Below, piece after piece: positions 44,451 through 58,888 of a stretch of 64,000 nucleotides of DNA. The DNA is from Antennarius striatus. Lineage: Eukaryota > Chordata > Actinopteri > Lophiiformes > Antennariidae. Location: positions 15,288,501-15,352,500 of the forward strand of contig NC_090778.1 of NCBI RefSeq assembly GCF_040054535.1. The letters are read 5' to 3'. Numbering within the stretch: the first letter of the stretch is position 1; each line of letters starts with the position of its first letter. Position numbers and translations under genes: made by a program. The notes below the pieces were generated by a model that did no database searches, was not told the DNA's origin, and worked only from the letters and a program-made list of their open reading frames with translations.

Positions 44451-47400
44451 AATAAACATAGTCATTAGGAACTTGTCTTATCTGTTCAGAAAATTAAATA
44501 TTAACATGAGCAGCAATCAACTCAGTTTGTGTGAAAGCATCATGACAAAAACCCTTTACTGCTCCACTCCATTCATTAATCTGAGATTATAATTCCAGTG
44601 ATTGTGGACCATATACTGTATAAAACAGTTGATAAAAAGCCGACAGACACCCATGCCTATTGACAAATCTGTGAGATGGCAGAAAAGAGTCAGAACATTT
44701 TGACACAAGCAGTGATTCTTTGTTGTGTCTGCACACATTTGTTACGTCTTCCTAGAAACACTCAATTTCTTTCATATCAGTAAGAAAACATATACAAAAA
44801 TGGATGAAGCATTTGCTGCTGCTAGGTAATAAATGCTACTAGCTTTGTTTCTCCACTGTGATGTGGATAAAGTTAAAAGGTCACATACAGATTTCGCTGA
44901 GGCACTTTTTCTTTTTCCACTGCAAATAAAATAATGGAAAAAGTAATTCAAACAAGTTGGATTATTCTGGAGTCTTAAATGAAAACTCATTTGGTGGGTG
45001 ATAGTTTTGGCGGGATGCTGACGTCGCCATGCCAGCGACGTTTAAAATCTATTCCAACCATCGCCACCTGCACTAACTGCCTGGTGCTCTGCTAATCCTG
45101 AAGATCAGTGCATTTATTTTAGACAGCGTGAATGTAATTTTAGCATAAAAACATTTTTAAACGTCTGAGCCTTTTTTAGTTCCGGGCTCGTGTCCGTGGG
45201 AGTGGTGCTGTGCTGAGGTCAATGGATGATCTCGTAGGAAACGCTGACCTGGCTCACATGTTGTGTTAATCACACTTCCTGCAAAAACCCAACAGGTCTT
45301 GAAATGTTGACCATTCAGCATTTAATGTGGGCAAGTTTTCTGTTCCTACACAGAGAAAAAGAAAACAAATGTACTAATAAAATAATGCAGCGTTGCAGGA
45401 ATCAAAAACAACAAATGATCCTGACTAAACCCAGACTGATTTCCACCGAGTGGAGACTGTTGAGCAGTAAACTGGGGATTGATGTGTAGATTTAATTAAA
45501 CCAGCTGCACAAAGCTGTTCCGGTGGTTCTTTAAAATAACACATGACAGAGTTGAATCATTTTAGGTATGCTGCTTGTGAAGCAAACAACAGAAGGAGAA
45601 AGAAAACTGGTGTAATTGTTGTTTTTAAAAACAAAAATATTTTTGACATCATATTTCCAAGCAGACGGTTACACAACCGCAAGACAATCGTGACAGGAAA
45701 ATGTGACCATACAGTTTTTCACAGCGATGACGATGACAGTATGTAAATCAAAATGTCACATGATTGCTCTCTCTCTCTTTCTTTCTCTCTCACGCACACA
45801 CACCAACACACACACACTAGTTTTCAGGAAGGAATAGTACCACTGGGAGTGTAATGTGAGGTCAGCGTTACAAGGAGCCAAATTTCCCCTGAGAATCAAG
45901 GAGTGGGAGGTAACTGCAGAAAATCCCAGAATGCTTTGCAAACAGGCCCAGTGCAATTGAAAGACGGCTACTGTTCTGTTAAACTAAGTGCAGAAATGTT
46001 ACACATCTTCCCAACTAGCAACGCAAAAATGTTGAAGATTTGTAGGAATATCTGTTTATTGTCAAATGCAAGTATTTTACCCGCCCTCATCTCAGGTAAT
46101 TTAAGACACTGAATGTATTTCATGTATCTTTGGCATGCAGATTGTGTAACTTTCACCCATTCTTTAGTTCTATCCTGTAACCAAGGTCAGAGTTGTCACA
46201 AGCTGATGACGCCAGCAGAGACAGACTTGCCTCAGCAAAGCAGACATCTAATCTGATTTTCAGCAGAATGCAGCCAAACTGCTCTGGGACTGAGTGACCT
46301 GACTGCTGCATACATTTGCCAATGTGTAAATGTCTCTGATAATTATGTTAAATATAACTTATCTACTGATGACATGACCCATTTCCTAGAGAAAAGATTT
46401 CAACTGCTACCGCTTGTTACTCTTTTGAGGGGCAAATACAAAAGTGAGAGGCGCTCCAAAACCAGGGATAAGATTGGGCCTTGCTTCTGTAGGAGGAAAT
46501 TTAGTGGTGGAAAGTCCCCCAAACAATTGATCTCATTTTGTGTCAACCTGGTTATGGTCTGTATTAATGGCTATGCTAATTGGCTTCTGACCCGTGCTTC
46601 AAAATTAACCTCCAAATGGGAGCGACTGTCTGGTGTTAGTGTTGTCAGAAAGGAAATAAGAACATTTTTCAAAATGTTGCACCGTTACTTCAAACTGTCT
46701 TGTTCATATGGAAGCAACATGGGGGATGGAGGGCACAGCTGTTTCAACACATCATGCAAGAATAATATGTTGGGGTTTTTTTCACAATTACACCGTGACT
46801 GGAGAGTTCTGCAACACAACCATTTCCTTTTTACTGAAATCAGGTTTTGCACTTTGTATTTCAATGTAGTAATATCATGAAACGAAATATGACAGTTTAA
46901 ATGTCAAAGCTGAAGCCATGGGAGGAAGTCTGGGTCAATGTCAAAATGGCATCTTTTGAAATTATGTTATGACATTGGTAGTGTACTAAAGTGAATGGTG
47001 AGGAGTTGAGGTTACATAAATTAAAGACAACTTGGTCGTACTTGATAAACATTCATTTTCACAAACAGAAAAGGGGCCTGAATTTCCAGTTTGGGAGGTT
47101 TTTGACTCCTGAATAGAGCCAGAGTCTCACGACGATTCATTATAAACGTGGTGCGGTCGAACTAGCGTGTCAGTGCCAGATTATTGAGTCATTACCTTTT
47201 GTTTGTCAGTAACTATAGAAACTGGTGGAAGACAAATTTCTATGATGCAGAAGTAAGAATAACTCACAGATAACTGATATTCATTGTCTGTGGTAATAGG
47301 TTTCATGCACCAGAAGTTTGAGAATGTGGAATGTGGTCCGCTGCTGACAGATAATATCTAAAACTCAATCAGAGGTTGACAAACTAAATTAAGACTGTAG

Positions 47401-48593
47401 TGAAAGAGAATCCATTTTCTTGTAACTGTGCTGCAGTGAACATGCTGTCAAAGCATTTGCCTGTTTTTGCACGAGATCACATGAGTACACAGTGTTGCTG
47501 AATTAAGAGCAGTTATGTGAAAACCTCCCCTAACAATCCCTGGAGTTTTATGAGCCTAGCATTTATCAGGCTAACTCTTTCAGCACGGTTTCTTATGGCT
47601 GATGAGAAGTGGAATGAAAAACAAGAGCACCCATTTCCACAGGCGCTGGCAGTTCTGACAGCCCAAGGCTGAGGCACAGCAATACAAGAGACTGCGTGCA
47701 TTATGTAGAAAATGAAAAATAGAGATCACAGGAGAAAAACAGATGACAGGAAAGAGAAGGGAGTGGACTGATCTTACTCATAACTGAATGTTATCCATGC
47801 TAGAACAGTAGCAGGATGAAATTAGGACTGAGAGGTGTATGGAGACTTCATTACAGCATTTCATTTACATTTAACTGCATCAGAACGGTGACATTGAGGT
47901 GTTATTAATATAAAATAAATTAAAACAAAAAAGTCATATGTTAATCTCTTTGGAAATGGATTAATTAAAACACAATAAATAAATTATCTTGTCAGATGCT
48001 CCACTGCCTCATCAGAGTACACTAAGGGTCAGCACTGAATAAAAACAAACGACACTATGTAAGACAAAAACATTTTGAATAAAAATCCAATGAATAATAT
48101 TAATAAGCACTGTCAGCTATTTGTATTTAGACTATAAGATGAGGTGATGGTGAATAATAGGAAGCCCTCCTGGCAGGTTCGGGACTGTTTCCTGTTCACT
48201 AACGCTCTGTGTTGTGTTGTGTTCAGTCCAGCACTCCTAACAGTGTGCAGATGTCCCAGATGGGCTGAGCTCTGCGCCGTCAGCAGATCTGTGAGCTACG
48301 TGTGAACCGAGCCTCAAACATCGACACGACGCATCAGTCCTCTAGAGCCACAGCCTGAAACCTGCAGAGCTGCAGTGTTTTCTTTTACATGGCTGATAGG
48401 ACGTCAATGCTGTGACTATCTGAGGCGCTTTGAAGGATCGACTGACAAACAGCACATACGGAACGTTATTAGGTCCCCCTCAGATTTACTCAGGCTCATG
48501 CTGTGGATAGATATCAGATGTACCATCATACAAACAATTCCCTACTTAGATACTGGACAAGAACACAGGGTTGAGCTTCCTGCAAAGGAAGAG

Positions 48594-49723
48594 TTTATTT
48601 TGCTTCTCCGTTACAATGCAAGTCCCCTCATGATGCAAAGAACATCAAAAAGATGACAAACACAACTGTCTATAAGTGTGTTATTAAAACGAATGCATTA
48701 TTAAAACAATGAAGAACCCTTTCCCCCTACAACAGCCTATCTATGAACACCGCCCTCGAATTGAAGCAAGAAAACCAAAGCTCTGTTGACATAAATTCAG
48801 ATATCCAGCGTAGCGACAGTCCACCGTCCTCCCTTACTTCCTGCCAGCTTAAAACAGCACCATGTGGTCTGTGCACTGCTTAAGGCATGGGTTCCTGTTA
48901 TCAAAGTAGGTAATCTCTCCTTGATCCTCATTCTGTCACTCAGCAACAGAGGAAAATCCTTTCACCATAAAGGAAAAAAATGCCACAAACTAAAATTATT
49001 ATCTCCCAGACAAAAATAGTGCACACATTTAAATGCACAGTGATCTCTCAAAGACTGCAACATGTTTAGCAATGTAAAAACACGTAGAATATATTTGTAC
49101 ATATACAGTGTATAAAGCACTTTTGTAACTACTACCAAAAATGACCAGAGTGATGTACTCAGAAGGCACAGAGAAAGACAGTGGTGACACTGGCTGCTTA
49201 GTGATAAGAGGGTAAACACGAATCCTGTTGGCCAAAGAGGGAGATGTGGAGTGTTTCCGGTGGGAAGGCTGTTCTCCAGCTGCTCCTGGAGAGGCAGTCA
49301 ATTAAAAACAGTCAATTAAAAATGATGTTGCAATGCTACAGCGTGATGTTTGACATCTTGCTCCAGGCATGTAGGTGTCAGAGGATGCAATGTCCTCTCT
49401 CTGCAGGTTATTACGTTGATTAGATTAAAGTCACACGCACAGCGGTCGGGTTGTGCATCATCATTTTCTCTGATTCATCAAATCTAAAAGCCAAAAGACT
49501 GGCTTGACTTTATCTTTAACAAGGACATCCAGTCCCTAATAAACATGGCAAACACGCACAGAGAACTTGATCTTGTCGTTATTACTGCAGCATAATCTCC
49601 ATGAATGTCCCACCGTGCTGAACGAACAGCGTTCAGCAGTGTCTGGCTGTCGGCTGCGCTCCACCAGCTCGGCAAAGGGAGTTCCATGGTCATGGATTAC
49701 CAAAGTCTAAACCAAAGGGCTTC
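48594..49723 (-). other. Probable snx18 3' UTR
   Basis: On the minus strand this follows the snx18 stop codon. AATAAA (plus-strand TTTATT at 48594-48599) is a plausible polyadenylation signal about 1.1 kb downstream. No gene-like frame. Confidence 0.45.
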
Positions 49724-49977
49724 TTAAGCGTTGTCGTATTTCTGCAGCGCCTCTTCTAATTTGCCCGTGATTTTTTGGTAGAAGGCGATCTGCTGCTGTA
49801 GGTAGTGCTGCATCTGCGTCTTGAAGTCGCGCACTCGGATCTGGTGGAAGTGCTGAATCTCAGCCAGCGTAGCGAAGGAGATGATGTTGCAGCGCTCGTT
49901 GATGCCCTCCGACTGAGCCCGGTCCATTTTGCCCTCCTCCACGTGCTTCTGGCTCTCTTTCACCTTCGTCAGGGCTC
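49724..49977 (-). CDS. snx18: snx18 exon 2 (C-terminal half of the BAR domain)
   Basis: Minus-strand acceptor CCACACAG. Codes [20 protein letters not shown] and [20 protein letters not shown] and ends KYDNA then TAA. 254 nt. Confidence 0.95.
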
Positions 49978-52900
49978 CTGTGTGGAGAAATAAAGTTCAA
50001 ATTATAATCAAGATGGACTTTTTTTTTTGTTCCATTTTTATTGCGACGTGTGAGAGTAACTACTGCAAAGAAAGAAAAAAAAACCCACACCAGCAACACT
50101 CAATAAGAAGACAAAACAATCCAGAAAGTATCCCACAAGGAGGCTACATTTAACTTGAATACCTCAAACAGACATTTGATGTTCAGATCTGTTCAACGGG
50201 GTCAATAATCTCAATAACTTTTAATTTAACTTCAAAAGGTAGGCTAAAAATAGAAACTTCCAGAACAACATCAGTCTCTAGTTTGGGAATGTGAGTGGGT
50301 TTAAGTAGATTCAGTCGCTTCAACGCTCAATGCTAAAAACAACCATTTAAGGGGATTTTGCTGCAGCATGATACCATCGACCAGCACCCACCAAATATGA
50401 ACATGTCTGTTTTGTGGGATATTTTGTGCTGCTGATGTCACGGGTGAGTAATTTACTGCCCGCTAAAGTTTGATGAACACAGGGTCTGAACAACAGGAAA
50501 GTAAATGACGTACTGACATGAACATGAGCTACACATGTTCCCACATCCTTCAAGCTAAACCCCCAGACTCATCAGTCACAGTGACGCGACGTTCACTGAC
50601 ACGTCGGACAGAACTCACGCTGAATGCTATGACTCCTCCAATGAGACGTCATGGGAATACATTTAATAAAGTATTGATTCTGAAGGACTTAAGGTTCTAA
50701 CCACACGGTGTTTGAATGAAATACATCTGATCTTAATTTTTCAAATTTACACTGTCACGCAAGATCAATGTGATCTCTACCTTCCATTCCGAGACTTGTA
50801 TTCGTTGTGGTTAGCTAAACACTTCAAGTCGAAAGAAGCCCATATCCAGCTGACATTAGCTTCGCTTTATCTGACAAGCCATTGCTGTGAGAGGTATGAA
50901 ATCATTTTAGCGTTGTGAAGTCAATCATAGTGGTTTAGCCACAGACGCTGAAGAATGAACAGTTATTACTGATGAGCTTCAAGAGATCTGAATGGGAAAC
51001 CCCTACAGATGACTGAAAATAATACACAGCAGCCTCTGAGACAGACTGCAGTGTGTGACGGTCTTGAGGTTTCACTCTGTCAGGAAGAGGTACTTGTGGC
51101 TTTTATGGGTATATATTGTTAAAAGATTGAGACATGATGATTACAAACCTCAAATTCTGACACTCAGTGAATGGTCACTGCTGTTGCTTCCTTTAGTCTC
51201 TGCAAATAAACTGCTGTATAGATTTATTTTACAGAATAAGTCTTCACCAAGACTGGGTTCAAAGCAAGAAATTCAGCCGTCAACTTTCCCGAAAAATGGT
51301 TCACCAGGGGCAAAAATGGCAACAAGAAAAGGAGCTCATGAAAGCAGGAAGCAATGTTATGAGAAATAAGTGCCAAGAATCAAACGAATGAGACACTGAC
51401 AGGAAATTAGCTTCTGTCTGATCCAACCATTGAAAATGTTCATACGTTGCAGAAGGAGTCAAAGGATGCGCAAGGGTTGTGATCAGAATGTTATCTTGTG
51501 TGTGTGTGTGCAGAAAGCATTTGTGTTTTTCGTGCCATTCCCTGATTTCTATCTTGATTGGTGGATTTTCCTGTTTTAGTAACATTACGGTCTTCCTTCT
51601 GGACTAATGTAAAGACATCACATGGTTCTAAAAAGCAATTACCATCAAAAATGCTGCAGATTAACTGATCATGAAAGATTTTAATCTGAGACGTTTTAAA
51701 CGTATTTTGCACTACATCCATTGGATCTCTTCTCGATCCTTGTCTGATGTTGTAGAAACATTCGTCAGCTCAGTATTTTGAAACTCTCCAACAGTTGTGT
51801 AGGTCTGACCTGACAGACGTGTAATTGCTAGAAACGCCTCAGATGGCATGTAGTAAGATGGCCTTCCTGCACGACTTATCAGCTGGTGATTGAGTATTAC
51901 AGAATGGAGTTAGGGCTGAGTGCATAGATCAGATTTGGGCCCTTGAGGAACGCAGCAAATCTTCACACATCGACCCTGCACAACATTTGCAAGTGCATTA
52001 TGTGAGAAGCATCACCTGAACTCGTTTCCTGAAACAGAAGACTTAACTTCCCTTTTATTGCACTCTTCACTTCTGTCGAACCTTGAGGTACCCTTTCTCT
52101 TTACAACTCAAAATTCTCACCATGTTAGGGTATATTACAGAACCCAGGCTAATAAATAGAATGAAATCCCTCCTGTGAGACATCTCTTACAGAGATGCCA
52201 GCCTGCCTCCTGGCTGGAGACCTCTTGGCTGCAGTTTAACCCAGATCTTTGAAATTCCTTCAGTGCAAAACAGACTGAATGTATCAGATAGAGGCGAACA
52301 TTACGGAACAGAAACCAGGTGAAACAGAGAGTCTTCAGTCTCGGACAGCTGTCTGAAGACTTAAATACAAATCCCCAAAGTGTTTACTGTATCTGTGAGG
52401 TCTCTAGCTTCCTGTTCTTTCAAAGCCAAGTTGTGGACTAAGGAGGAATAATTGTTACCATAGAGGATTTCTGAGAAAGCAAGATAGTCAGCAAGATAGA
52501 AAATACAGAGCCGCAGCAATTTTACAGCTGCTGCCGGGAAGCTTTGTCGGCCTACTGCCAGCACACAACCACCTACAAGAGTTCTACAATAGAGCTTCAA
52601 ATGAAGATTATTTTCACTGTCAATAAATTAATCATTTCTGGATCAAAGAGATGTGCAGTCAAAGACATCTTATAAAAGAATTTTAAAATGTCCATTGCAA
52701 TATCCCAGAGAACGATAGGAAATCTTTATATCGCTTGTTTTGCTGGTGGAGCAGCAAACCAGATGATGTGTGTGACAGATGCTGTGAGTTCCTATAGAGG
52801 GGATGATCCACAGTGACTTCCTGGAGTGCAACAGCTTTAGTGTGACCTCCATATACGATATGTAATGTTACACAGAATTAATTGTGCAAATAAGGAAAAA

Positions 52901-55900
52901 AAACAAAACACTTTTCTGAAACAACGGCAGTTTGAAAAAAACCAACCATTTGAAATGTTGCTTCTTCTGTCAAACAGATTAAAAATCATCTCAATAACCT
53001 TTTTGTCTTTTAAGCACATTGTCCTGACTTTTCCAGTCTAGCTCTTTTGAAATGCATATTTCATCATAATAACTGCTCTTTCAGATGATTTTATCATCTG
53101 ATAATAACAGGTGATGATAACAGTTTGTATTTGATAATGACAGAAATTGAGGTGAGTGATATAAATATATTAAAACTATGGCAATTGACGATGCGCCGCC
53201 TCGAACTACTGGCCGACCCCAGCTTCACCTGGAGCGATTAATGAGGCTTGCAGCATCCTGCACGGTTTTGCACTGAGAAGCTATCCTGAGGAAGGTCCCT
53301 GAAGGAATCCTCCCGGGGTGTGTGAAGGTGGCACCGAGCCATGCTGAACTAACTGCAGGCTGCAGCTCCAGCTCTTACGTAATCCCTGGTTACACAACCC
53401 TGAGCTCCTGCCAGCCTGTGACCTGAACAACCAGCGGCAATCCCCATCTCATCACTCCACCAGCCGCCACCCATTGGTGCTTTAGCAGGCATTTATCCAA
53501 CAACACATCAGACATGCACACAGGGAGTGTCGACTGAAAGGGCGACACAACTAGAAAACTTCATGTCTCTTAAAATTTGCCCTTATTATGTGACCTACTA
53601 TGTGGATAAAGTGTCGTTCTTCATGATGTGTTGATATTTAGAATAAAAGACGTACAGAGATCATCTGTACAGTCCAGATGGACACTATGAAAACCAAGTG
53701 AAGCAAGCAAGTCACCGATTTAGTAACTGATGAACTGACCTTATTTCACCAGAGGTACGACTGATCTTACCTTCCTGTGTCTGAACGTGTTCTGAATGCA
53801 GCCTATGCTTTCAAGCAGATTAAACCAGAGAAACAGACAAGTGCAGATTAGAGTGTGTAAATGTGATTGAGGGCGTACATCTATGTGTGTTCTTTACTGA
53901 AAGTAGTCTCTTATATTCACCTGATAAACGACTCTGGGCTATATTTGCTAACATGCTCTGAGAGCAGGTGGTGCTGTTGGTTTAGCCACAGTGATAACAC
54001 ACCTAGGACTAAAGTTAACAAGTATTTCTTCTTAAAACTGCTGCCAGTGAGATCAAACGGATTACGTGTTGGTTGTATTTGACCAGACAAATAGTCTGTG
54101 AGCTGAGAATATAATGACGTGTTTTTGTGTATTTTTGCCATGACATAAGCTGCTTTTTCAAGTTTTAACTTATTAGCTTAAATAAAGATGAATAAGATCA
54201 TTTAAATGTTCTTCAGGACATCTCAGAATCAACAGTAGAACCTGTATTTGGATTGTAACCAGCAGGCATTTACAGTGAGTGCAGCAGCTTGAAATAATAG
54301 GAACATTAATGCCATCAGAGGCCATACGAGCAGAACAGGACAAAAATACATGATAAACAGTTCAATATGTTTGTGAAAGAAGAGCCAGTTATAATTATCC
54401 CCGTCCAGCTCCCGGCTACTGATGTCCCTGAGGAGGTGGGGATCGATGGTGTTTACAGTCCCTCTGTGGTAAGGTTTTGACTCCTCTCTCCTTAGCGATG
54501 ATATAAAATAAACACCTAATGTCTGACGTCCCATTAGCTCAGATGCAGGAGCTAAAAATGTAATTCAGCCATTGACAAGAATGACAAGCAATACTTTGAC
54601 AGAGTTCTCCTAAAGAGAGCAAAAGTGACAACGACTAGAGGACTTCACAAAACAATCTCCTGCATGTGGCTGATGACCGAATGTAGTCACCTTGATCTGA
54701 ACGTGTTTTGTTCCTGACTTTTAACCCTGATCACAGCTCCAGCCATGGATCGATAAAGCCCTTCTGCGTCCCTGCTGGCCTACCCGGCCCAGTTTGTTTC
54801 TACGCGACCACCTCTGCTGTGGAGATGTGCACTCTGGTTAGTGATAACAAAGAACGTGGTCTTTCAGGAGAGGAAAGCAATAAGCCTCAATATGCAACTC
54901 AGGAAAACTAGTTGTCATTTCCGACATAATTTTATCAGGAAAGGCATTTTAAAACTTGAGCAGCAGATGGGAAAGGGAGAAAAAGGAGTGTTTAATTAAA
55001 TATTTGAGACTGAGAAAAAGCAAGGGCAGACAAAAGCCCAGGCAACAGGCCAAACACACACATTCACAGGGCGGGTGAATGTTTAAACCACAGCTGAAAA
55101 CCATCATCTACACACAGCAGTGAGATTTACCATCATTTAAAAACCATCCAACTTGTCACAAACCTCTCTCCCTATCAGTCATTCCACCGCAATTATCAGT
55201 GCTGCTTAGGGGCAGTTCAGTCCACTGGGTATTGGGCTGGGTACTAGAGGATGGCCGATTCAAGGCCCATTAGGACCAAAAAGTTTGCCAGTTTGCCTCC
55301 TGAACACTGCTGAGGTGCCCTTGAGCAAGGCACCGACCCCTTACAAGTTGCTCATGGGGGCGCACCAAAACAAAAAAACACTTGGACATAAAGGTAATTT
55401 TTAATTCAACGCACTAAACACGGCTTTCCTGTCATCTGCTGTATCACCTGGCTTCACCATCAACTCTGCTTCTACCCTGCTTCACTTCACCTTTTCTCAA
55501 CATTGTGTCTGCAGCAAGGTCCTCCATGTGTGCTATTAAATCACGAGTTTATCTCATACCAGGCAACAGGCCAAGGCTTATCACACCAAACTGTGAGCCT
55601 ACGTGGCAAACCTGATTGGAGCCCAAAGTCTGTGCTGTTCCTACAGTGTTGTCCATTGTTGACAGAATGGACGCAGAAAAGGAGGTTAAAACAAGCCAAC
55701 AGGAAAAAGCCTGTCACTTTGAAAAGCTATGGTATGACAGTCAGTATTAGGATTGATACAAGCGACAGATTTAACAGTTAAGTACTGGACACCACTGGAG
55801 AATCCGACTGATCCTGAGAATCATGTTGTTTTATATTTCAGTGGGAAAGAACATTATATATGAGATGAAAATAATTACTTCATATCCTATTTTATTGTTA

Positions 55901-58265
55901 GCAAACCTACACAAACCTATGTCCCACATTCTACGTTTCAGCAAAAAGCAGATCTTTTACCACAAAAGTTAAACAATACTGTGCCTCTTGTGTAACGGGA
56001 ACATTTTGTTGCACAGTGTGAACAATAATTGGGCTGGGGTCATGCAGAGGAGCAGCCTAGATTGCTCTAACACCCACTTTATGTGCAAAGACCACAAACC
56101 CCCATGGACAATCATCTACATATCTTGTTCTACATGACTGTGGTGATGGACGAGTCAGCCCAGACTGACTCCAGGGCTCTGATGTGTTAGACTTCATCAG
56201 TAATGGAAAGTCAAACAGAGCCGAACAGGCACTGACCATCGCAGCAGGTGCCACAAGCGGCAGCATGCACACCAATATCCAAATGCAAATAGGAGATATT
56301 TGTTTTACAAAGTGACCTCAGCTTTAAGGTGTTTTAGACAAGTCGAACTGAAAGGAAGTGAAAACACCAGCGTTTCTGTGTTTCTCTCTGAAACATGGTG
56401 ATTGTACCTCAGCCTACCTTCATAAAGGAAATAATGTTTGGATACAGGATTTATGATCCTATTAATAGTAAACACTATTGTAACTGAAACACTGAGTTTA
56501 TGATAAATTCCAGGAGAGATATATTTAGCTAAATTTCATGACTTGTGTTGTTCCGACTTGAATAATGTCCATCTTCCACATTACCTTTGTTTTTGTTTGT
56601 TGGCCATGTATGTTAATGAGCAAGTTATGTTGTCTTTGGAGTTATTTGTCCAAAAATAATCAAAGTCGATACTGGTCACAGAGAATCTCCTTTGAAGGGA
56701 ATATTAATCAAATGAATCCATGGGTGAAAATGGATTAAAACGGAATGAGTTGTGAGTTATTTACCTTTTTGGACATGGATGATGTCTGGGTAGTTTTCCA
56801 GGTGTCCTTGGTAAAGACCTAACAAATCCATAATGACGTCCAAATCCTTGCTAGGCTGCTCAGCAAAGTATTCTCCAATTGCTTCGTAGGCGTCCCCGGT
56901 GTAGGATATTGCCTGGTTGAGTCCAGTGGAGTATGTCTGCTGGTCCATCTCAAAGGCTTGGCTGAGGACCTTGAACGACAGGCCCATCTTCTGATACTCC
57001 TTCTTAAAGCCGCTGATCTGCTTGCGGGCAAACTCACTGACAGTTGCATTGAGCTGCAAGGTGCTGTCATCCATCCTTTTGGTGAAGGTCTTGAATCCAT
57101 CGATTTTGCTCTCGACCTCCTGGAAGTCGAGCGGAGCTGACGGGGTGCTGATGGTAAGGAAAAAGTTGGCTCCGACCATCTCGTCCTTCTCCGCCTTCCT
57201 TTTCCCCTGTTTCCAGGCCTTTTCATCATTGCAGCTGAGGAAGTGCTGGAAAACATCACATCTGGCCAGGACAGGGTGGCTGGTCATGTGGTTCATCCAC
57301 CATATGAGACCTTTCCTCCGCTTGGAGATGAAGTCCTCCTCAAAGCGTCCTGTGGCCTGCTTCTCTGGGATGTGTGGCACCGAGATGACAGGAAACTTCT
57401 CCACCAGGCGAGCGTACAGCCAGTCAAAGTGTTTATACCTCCTGTTGACCTGGGTCTGCGTGTGGGTGGGCGTCAGCTTATAAGAGATGTAGCTTTTCAT
57501 GCCCTTGAATTTGGTCTGTTTAGTCGGATCATCAATCGTGCACGAAAATGGATAAGGGTTCTCCTGCCACTCAGGACCATACTGACCCATTATAACACAG
57601 ATCTTATCCCCATCCTTCACAAAGCCTGAAGCCTCCCCAAGAACAAACGCCTCTCCTCCTGACTTCACAAAAGTGGAGAACCTGTTGAGGTTCCTGCTGA
57701 CCGTGGCGGTGCTCTTCGAGTGCTGCGCGTTGCCTCTCGACATGGAGGACGTTGACAGACTGTAAGTGGATGGGCCATTGCCTTCAAAGTCGCGGTACCT
57801 CCCTGCTGCAGTCCCTGGCTCATCCGCCACCGTGGAATTATCATCCCAGTCATCATCCCAGTCGTCATCGCTGCCCTGGTTTGGCAGCTGGTAGGTGTGC
57901 TGCTGCTGTGGTGGAGGATGCTGTTGGGTGTGCGCCGTGAAACCAGACGATGGAGATCTAGAAAAGTTATCAACTACATTCTGAGAGCCGTCAAAGCCTC
58001 CCGATGGGATGTTGGTGTATCGGGAGTCCGTGAAGGTGTCCCCAGATGTGCTGGAGCTGCTGTTGGCGCTGAAGGCGGCTGCGTCTCTCAGGATCTCCAC
58101 GTAGGACGCGGGGAACAAGCCCCGCTCGCCTTTGCTGTTCGCCCCCTCGAACCAGCCGTCAATGTCCTGCTCGCTGTACAGAGTCAGGATCTCGTTCTCC
58201 CTCACCGACACCTCTCCTGGGTTTTCAGAGTTGAAGTCGTACAGCGCTTTGGCTCGGAGCGCCAT
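49724..58265 (-). CDS. snx18: Sorting nexin-18 (SH3-PX-BAR membrane-remodelling protein), complete
   Basis: Cytosolic sorting nexin of the SNX9/18/33 group, which tubulates membranes, binds dynamin and N-WASP and acts in endosomal and autophagosomal trafficking. Two coding exons (58265 down to 56765, then 49977 down to 49724) join in phase to give 584 residues; human SNX18 is a little longer, mainly in the linker. SH3 domain 1-60 ([21 protein letters not shown]); Ser/Gln/Pro-rich linker; acidic tryptophan segment [12 protein letters not shown] at 133-144; PX domain about 236-346 with the lipid-binding [13 protein letters not shown] at 275-287 and KRRKG at 315-319; BAR domain about 381-584, split by the intron at residue 501. 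It is SNX18 rather than SNX33 or SNX9 by STADEP-type linker context, [20 protein letters not shown] and the ending [10 protein letters not shown]. Whether it is the teleost a or b copy cannot be told from sequence alone. Confidence 0.96.
49978..56764 (-). other. snx18 intron 1
   Basis: 6.8 kb. Contains a plus-orientation SINE (55208-55380). Other open frames are short and unsupported. I see no nested gene. Confidence 0.75.
55208..55380 (+). mobile_element. tRNA-derived SINE fragment in the snx18 intron
   Basis: Head GGGGCAGTTCAGTCCACTGG (A box), GGCCGATTCAAGGCCC (B box), then GAGGTGCCCTTGAGCAAGGC. Same family as 27080-27462, opposite orientation, truncated after about 170 bp with an A-rich end. 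Confidence 0.75.
56765..58265 (-). CDS. snx18: snx18 exon 1 (SH3, linker, PX, first part of BAR)
   Basis: Begins ATG in CGCC-ATGG context ([11 protein letters not shown]). 500 codons plus 1 nt, ending HVQKG at donor AAAAG|GTAAAT. The large first exon plus small second exon is the SNX18 gene structure. Confidence 0.97.
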
Positions 58266-58650
58266 GATTCACCACAGCTGGGGGAAGAGCAGGACAGCGG
58301 GGGAAGTTCAAGCTGTCCGATCCGGGCAGGAGGAGGAGCGGCCAGGCTAGCTCATCCGAAGCTACCCTCCAAAGTCGGCGTATAAACTTCTTCTGTTAGC
58401 AAAAAGTCCCGTTTGTGTCCCTCTTCGGAGCAGTACTCGTCTCGATCAGCCCCCCGTGGAGTCGGTAGAGGTTTTCATCCAGTGGTTGCAGTGTGTGTGT
58501 GGACTGGACGGGTATTTCCACTGTTGCACCACCAAGCAGAGCTCTGCAGTCCCCCCCCCCAAGGTCTGAAGCTTCTGCCCGACGAGCTCATGCTGGAGCC
58601 ACAGGGAAGTCAGGCTGGCTAATCGAGGGCAGAGCTTCAAAGCGCTGCGA
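58266..58650 (-). promoter_or_regulatory. snx18 5' UTR and promoter region
   Basis: GC-rich stretch directly upstream of the start codon on the minus strand, with purine/CpG-rich sequence and a poly-C run at 58549-58560. No TATA box recognised. The exact start is not defined. Confidence 0.5.
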
Positions 58651-58835
58651 TCTCGACAGGCAATACAAATCAACTATCTACAATAAAAGTGTCCAAGAAA
58701 AGTGCCGGCCTTAGGGGCTACATTCTAGCCCATAGCCCATCGTTACAGAAAGATTAACCAAAAATAAACCTGCAAGAAAGTTGTCCAATATAACGTTTCA
58801 ACGTTTCAGCATCGATTCCGTAATGCCCACGTAGG

Positions 58836-58888
58836 AACGAACGAACGAATGAATGAACGAATGAATGAATGAACAAACGAACGAATAC
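58836..58888. repeat. (GAAC/GAAT)n tetranucleotide tract
   Basis: Alternating GAAC and GAAT units, followed by ACTTTAATAATCCCAAGGGA, the same kind of tail as the SINE at 27080. Confidence 0.85.

Noticed and set aside
57022..58385. Several plus-strand frames of 60-160 codons
   Set aside because: Shadows of snx18 exon 1, which has clear SH3 and PX protein similarity on the minus strand.
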